Assembly (NCBI RefSeq): GCF_026805545.1
Contig: NZ_JAPRFR010000001.1
Location: 558,001 to 622,000, forward strand
DNA length: 64,000 bases
DNA from: Aerococcus kribbianus
Lineage (GTDB): Bacteria; Bacillota; Bacilli; Lactobacillales; Aerococcaceae
Direction: 5' to 3'
Part shown: in pieces, positions 61,288 to 64,000 of the stretch
How the letters are laid out: every line of letters begins with the position of its first letter
How positions within the stretch are numbered: the first letter of the stretch is position 1
Notes under the pieces: generated by a model
Told to the model about the DNA's origin: nothing
The model's input: the letters and a program-made list of their open reading frames with translations, nothing else
Databases searched by the model: none
Made by a program: the position numbers and the translations under genes

Positions 61288-61596
61288 TTATTCACTTTTA
61301 CTTATTTCTTGGTTCATTTTACTTTCAAGGTAAGGCAGTACTTGGTCAAAATCCATTGATAATCGCTGGCGTGGAGACACTTCCACTGAGCGAACAAATC
61401 GCAATTTGCTAATACGATCTTGGCTCGCCTCAGCTTGGTCTGCGCTAGTGTACAAGATAGCATACTTCATTTTGCGCGATACAAAATAAAGGAAGCCGTG
61501 TTTTTTTAGTTGTTTAACCTTTTTCGTGGAATATAACCAAACAATAAGTTCTTGGCGGCTAGTTAAATCAAAATTTTCATTCCGTGATTCTGACAT
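61288..61596 (-). CDS. ylbG: YlbG family protein (DUF2129)
   Basis: From the ATG at 61596 (GAGGTG upstream) the product has 102 residues with the conserved RQELIVWLYSTKKVKQLKKH, SRKMKYAILY and a C-terminal helix. YlbG is a small cytosolic protein of unknown role found across Firmicutes. It follows the pyruvate carboxylase gene by 18 bp, as in relatives. Confidence 0.88.
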   Translation of the reverse strand: MSESRNENFDLTSRQELIVWLYSTKKVKQLKKHGFLYFVSRKMKYAILYTSADQAEASQDRISKLRFVRSVEVSPRQRLSMDFDQVLPYLESKMNQEISKSE

Positions 61597-61614
61597 AGCC
61601 GGCACCTCACTTTC

Positions 61615-64000
61615 TTATTTTTCCATTTCAATTAAGAGGTCACCAGATTCAATTTGATCACCCGCACCGACGAGGATGTCCTTGATGGTACCAGCACTAG
61701 GTGCCTTGATAGTAGTTTCCATCTTCATGGCTTCTGAGACCACAATCACTTGGCCTGCTTTTACCTGGTCGCCAACTGCTACTGGAACATCTAAGATGCT
61801 GCCTGGCATGGTTGCGCCGATATGATTAGGATTAGACTTATCTGCTTTACGCCGACTTGCTACCTTATGCATGTAACTTGCATCAGCTACTACAATTTCT
61901 CGACGTTGACCATTCAATTCAAAGAACATAATACGGTTACCGTTGTGGTCCACTTCACCAATCTGAATCAAGCGGATAAAGAGCACCTTACCCTTTTCAA
62001 TTTCGATATTTACCGATTCACCCGGTTTCATACCGTAAAAGAAGGTTGGTGTATCAATTAAAGAAAGGTCGGAATATTTATCTAACTTGTGACGGTAATC
62101 AATGAAAACGTCTGGATACATGAGGTATGACAAAACATCTTGGTCATCCACATCGTCCTCACCTAACTTAGCAATAATTTCTTGTCGGGTGGCTTCAAAA
62201 TCAACATCTGCTAACAAGGCACCAGGGCGTTCAGTGCTAGCAGGGCCACCTTTAAGGATAATATTCTTCACGTCCTCTGGGAAACCACCAGCCGGTTGGC
62301 CTAATTTACCCGAGAAGAAATCAATGACAGATTGTGGGAAGTCAATATGTGAACCCTGTTCATAGAAATCAGCAATGCTGAGGTCATTTTGCACCATGAA
62401 TAAGGCCATATCACCCACAACCTTGGATGAAGGTGTTACCTTAACAATATCCCCAAACAAGAGGTTAACATCATGATACATGGCTTTAACTTCATTCCAA
62501 CGGTCACCTAAGTTAACGGCTTGCGCTTGTTGTTGGAGGTTAGTGTATTGGCCACCTGGCATTTCTGTGCGATAAATTTCAGTTTCAGGCACTTTTAAGC
62601 CAGAATTAAAGGCTTCATAATAATGACGAACGCCTGACCAATATTGGTTCAATAATTGACTATTGCGAGGGTCTAGTTTAGGCACTCGTTCAGAATGCTC
62701 CATCGCATAGTAGAGGGAAGTCATTGCTGGTTGACTGGTAGTGGAAGAAAAAGCTGCTGTTGCCACATCAACCACATCCACTCCTGCTTCAGCAGCCTTG
62801 ACATAGGTCATGATACCATTACCTGCTGTGTCATGAGTATGCAAGTGGATAGGTAGGTCAATTTGGCTCTTCAATTCTGAAACTAAAGCATAAGCAGCTT
62901 GAGGTTTCAACAAACCAGCCATATCTTTAATCGCTAATATATCAGCCCCTAATTTTTCCAATTCTTTGGCGAGGTCAACATAGTATTTTAAATTGTATTT
63001 ACCAGGATTAGCTGCCAAGATGTCTCCTGTGTAGCACATGGTCGCTTCTGCGATTTTTCCGGTGTCTTTCACATATTGGATTGAATTTTCCATTTGTTTG
63101 GTCCAATTTAAACTATCGAAAATCCGGAAGACATCGATACCTGATTGGGCTGATTGTTGGATGAATTCTTTTAAGACATTGTCAGGATAGGAGGTATAAC
63201 CCACTGCGTTGGCCCCTCTAAAGAGCATCTGCAAGAGCGTATTAGGCATGGCAGCCCGCAAAGCTTCCAAGCGTTGCCATGGATCTTCAGTAAGAAAACG
63301 CAAAGCAGAGTCAAAGGTCGCCCCACCCCAAACTTCCATAGAGAACATGTCAGGATTAACTGCTTCTTGGACCTTAGCTGCTTTTAGCATATCACGAGTT
63401 CGCATTCGGGTTGCAATTAGACTTTGGTGGGCATCACGCATAGTCGTATCTGTTAATAAGAGGTCAGAAGAATTTTTGACATAGTCTTTAACAGCTTCTA
63501 CCCCCTGATGGTCTAGAATTTGCTTGGCAGTCGGCCCATCAGCTTCTTTTTTAGCGAATTCTGGAATCTCTGCCTTAGCAAAATAAGGCTTATCTTGCTT
63601 GGCTAAACCTGGAAAACCATTGATAGTGGTGTCTCCTATATATTGTAAGGTCTTATTTCCACGGTCACGGTTACGACTCTTAGGAAAATCAAACAATTCT
63701 GGTGTATTATCGATAAAGGTCGTAGTGGCTTGTCCTGATTTGAAGACTTCATGATTGATGACATTACGTACGAAAGGCAAATTGGTTTCTACCCCACGAA
63801 TCCGGTATTCCCGTAAGGACCGGTTCATTTTAGCAACGGTATCTTCAAAACTTGTGGCCTTGACAATTAACTTAGTGAGCATTGAGTCAAAATAAGGGGT
63901 AATGACAGTATTTTGGAAGCCATTACCCGCATCCAAACGTACTCCAAAGCCACCTGGTGACCGGTAAGTATTCACCTTACCAGTGGCAGGGAAGAAGTCA
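61615..64000 (-). CDS. pyc: Pyruvate carboxylase, 5' end missing
   Basis: The frame is open to the window edge (the next visible residues are DFFPATGKV before NTYRSPGG). It covers the last part of the biotin carboxylase domain, the carboxyltransferase domain (DTTMRDAHQSLIATRMRTRD, EVWGGATFDSALRFL, IKDMAGLLKP, LHTHDTAGNG), a long linker and the biotin-carrier domain with VVSEAMKMETTIKAPSAG near the end, where Lys carries biotin. It makes oxaloacetate from pyruvate. About 350-400 N-terminal residues lie outside. Confidence 0.95.
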   Translation of the reverse strand, partial: DFFPATGKVNTYRSPGGFGVRLDAGNGFQNTVITPYFDSMLTKLIVKATSFEDTVAKMNRSLREYRIRGVETNLPFVRNVINHEVFKSGQATTTFIDNTPELFDFPKSRNRDRGNKTLQYIGDTTINGFPGLAKQDKPYFAKAEIPEFAKKEADGPTAKQILDHQGVEAVKDYVKNSSDLLLTDTTMRDAHQSLIATRMRTRDMLKAAKVQEAVNPDMFSMEVWGGATFDSALRFLTEDPWQRLEALRAAMPNTLLQMLFRGANAVGYTSYPDNVLKEFIQQSAQSGIDVFRIFDSLNWTKQMENSIQYVKDTGKIAEATMCYTGDILAANPGKYNLKYYVDLAKELEKLGADILAIKDMAGLLKPQAAYALVSELKSQIDLPIHLHTHDTAGNGIMTYVKAAEAGVDVVDVATAAFSSTTSQPAMTSLYYAMEHSERVPKLDPRNSQLLNQYWSGVRHYYEAFNSGLKVPETEIYRTEMPGGQYTNLQQQAQAVNLGDRWNEVKAMYHDVNLLFGDIVKVTPSSKVVGDMALFMVQNDLSIADFYEQGSHIDFPQSVIDFFSGKLGQPAGGFPEDVKNIILKGGPASTERPGALLADVDFEATRQEIIAKLGEDDVDDQDVLSYLMYPDVFIDYRHKLDKYSDLSLIDTPTFFYGMKPGESVNIEIEKGKVLFIRLIQIGEVDHNGNRIMFFELNGQRREIVVADASYMHKVASRRKADKSNPNHIGATMPGSILDVPVAVGDQVKAGQVIVVSEAMKMETTIKAPSAGTIKDILVGAGDQIESGDLLIEMEK

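Noticed and set aside
1-64000. tRNA, rRNA, insertion sequences or prophage genes
   Set aside because: No cloverleaf with a GTTCGANTC-type arm, no transposase or integrase motif and no phage structural gene was recognised in any gap or frame.

Overview
This is a low-GC Firmicutes chromosome segment. Gene content and order (gmk-rpoZ-priA-fmt-rsmB-stp-prkC-rsgA-rpe-thiN-rpmB, Asp23/FakA, class Ib nrd genes, rpsO-pnp, a thiM-E-D-W operon under a TPP riboswitch, comEA-comEC) point to Lactobacillales. Aerococcaceae is my best guess, but that is inference, because no rRNA or species marker is present. Almost all genes lie on the minus strand. The plus-strand genes are nrdI, nrdE, an SOS-controlled orphan gene, a PAP2 phosphatase and rpsT.

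Layout. (1) 1-10.5 kb is an exopolysaccharide/capsule operon read leftwards from a promoter near 10.49 kb: priming sugar transferase, epimerase-like protein, an Alg14/Alg13-type glycosyltransferase pair, four more glycosyltransferases, a Wzy-type polymerase, a pyruvyl transferase and a Wzx-type flippase cut by the window edge. The middle of the operon is very AT-rich and looks acquired. (2) 10.8-13.5 kb holds an orphan acetyltransferase, fakA and an Asp23-family gene. (3) 13.8-19.2 kb holds a split ribonucleotide reductase locus: nrdI-nrdE on plus behind two NrdR-like boxes, and nrdF on minus. Between them lie a NERD-domain gene and a tandem repeat array. (4) 19.4-32.8 kb is the conserved gmk-to-rpmB housekeeping block, with a second, longer copy of the same array between priA and fmt. 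(5) 32.8-49.6 kb holds the SOS orphan gene, cls, a ThiT-like permease, an RNase J2-like gene, a frameshifted HAD phosphatase, an aldehyde dehydrogenase, a GH3 beta-glucosidase, pnp, rpsO, a PAP2 phosphatase and uvrB. (6) 49.7-52.8 kb is the thiamine salvage operon. (7) 52.8-64 kb holds rpsT, holA, a comEC interrupted by an amber codon, comEA, coaD, rsmD, an ABC exporter, ylbG and a partial pyruvate carboxylase gene.

The most unusual non-coding content is of two kinds. First, two arrays share one degenerate unit of exactly 41 bp (4 and 8 units, about four DNA helical turns per unit), each placed upstream of a minus-strand gene. Second, a family of modular hairpin repeats begins right at the stop codons of several minus-strand genes and often ends in a terminator. 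The most notable coding find is an unrecognised 123-residue gene whose promoter carries three LexA/DinR-type boxes, one lying exactly between its -35 and -10. Two apparent gene disruptions (comEC and the HAD phosphatase) need checking against reads. Nothing could be searched or folded by computer here; family names rest on motif and sequence recognition.
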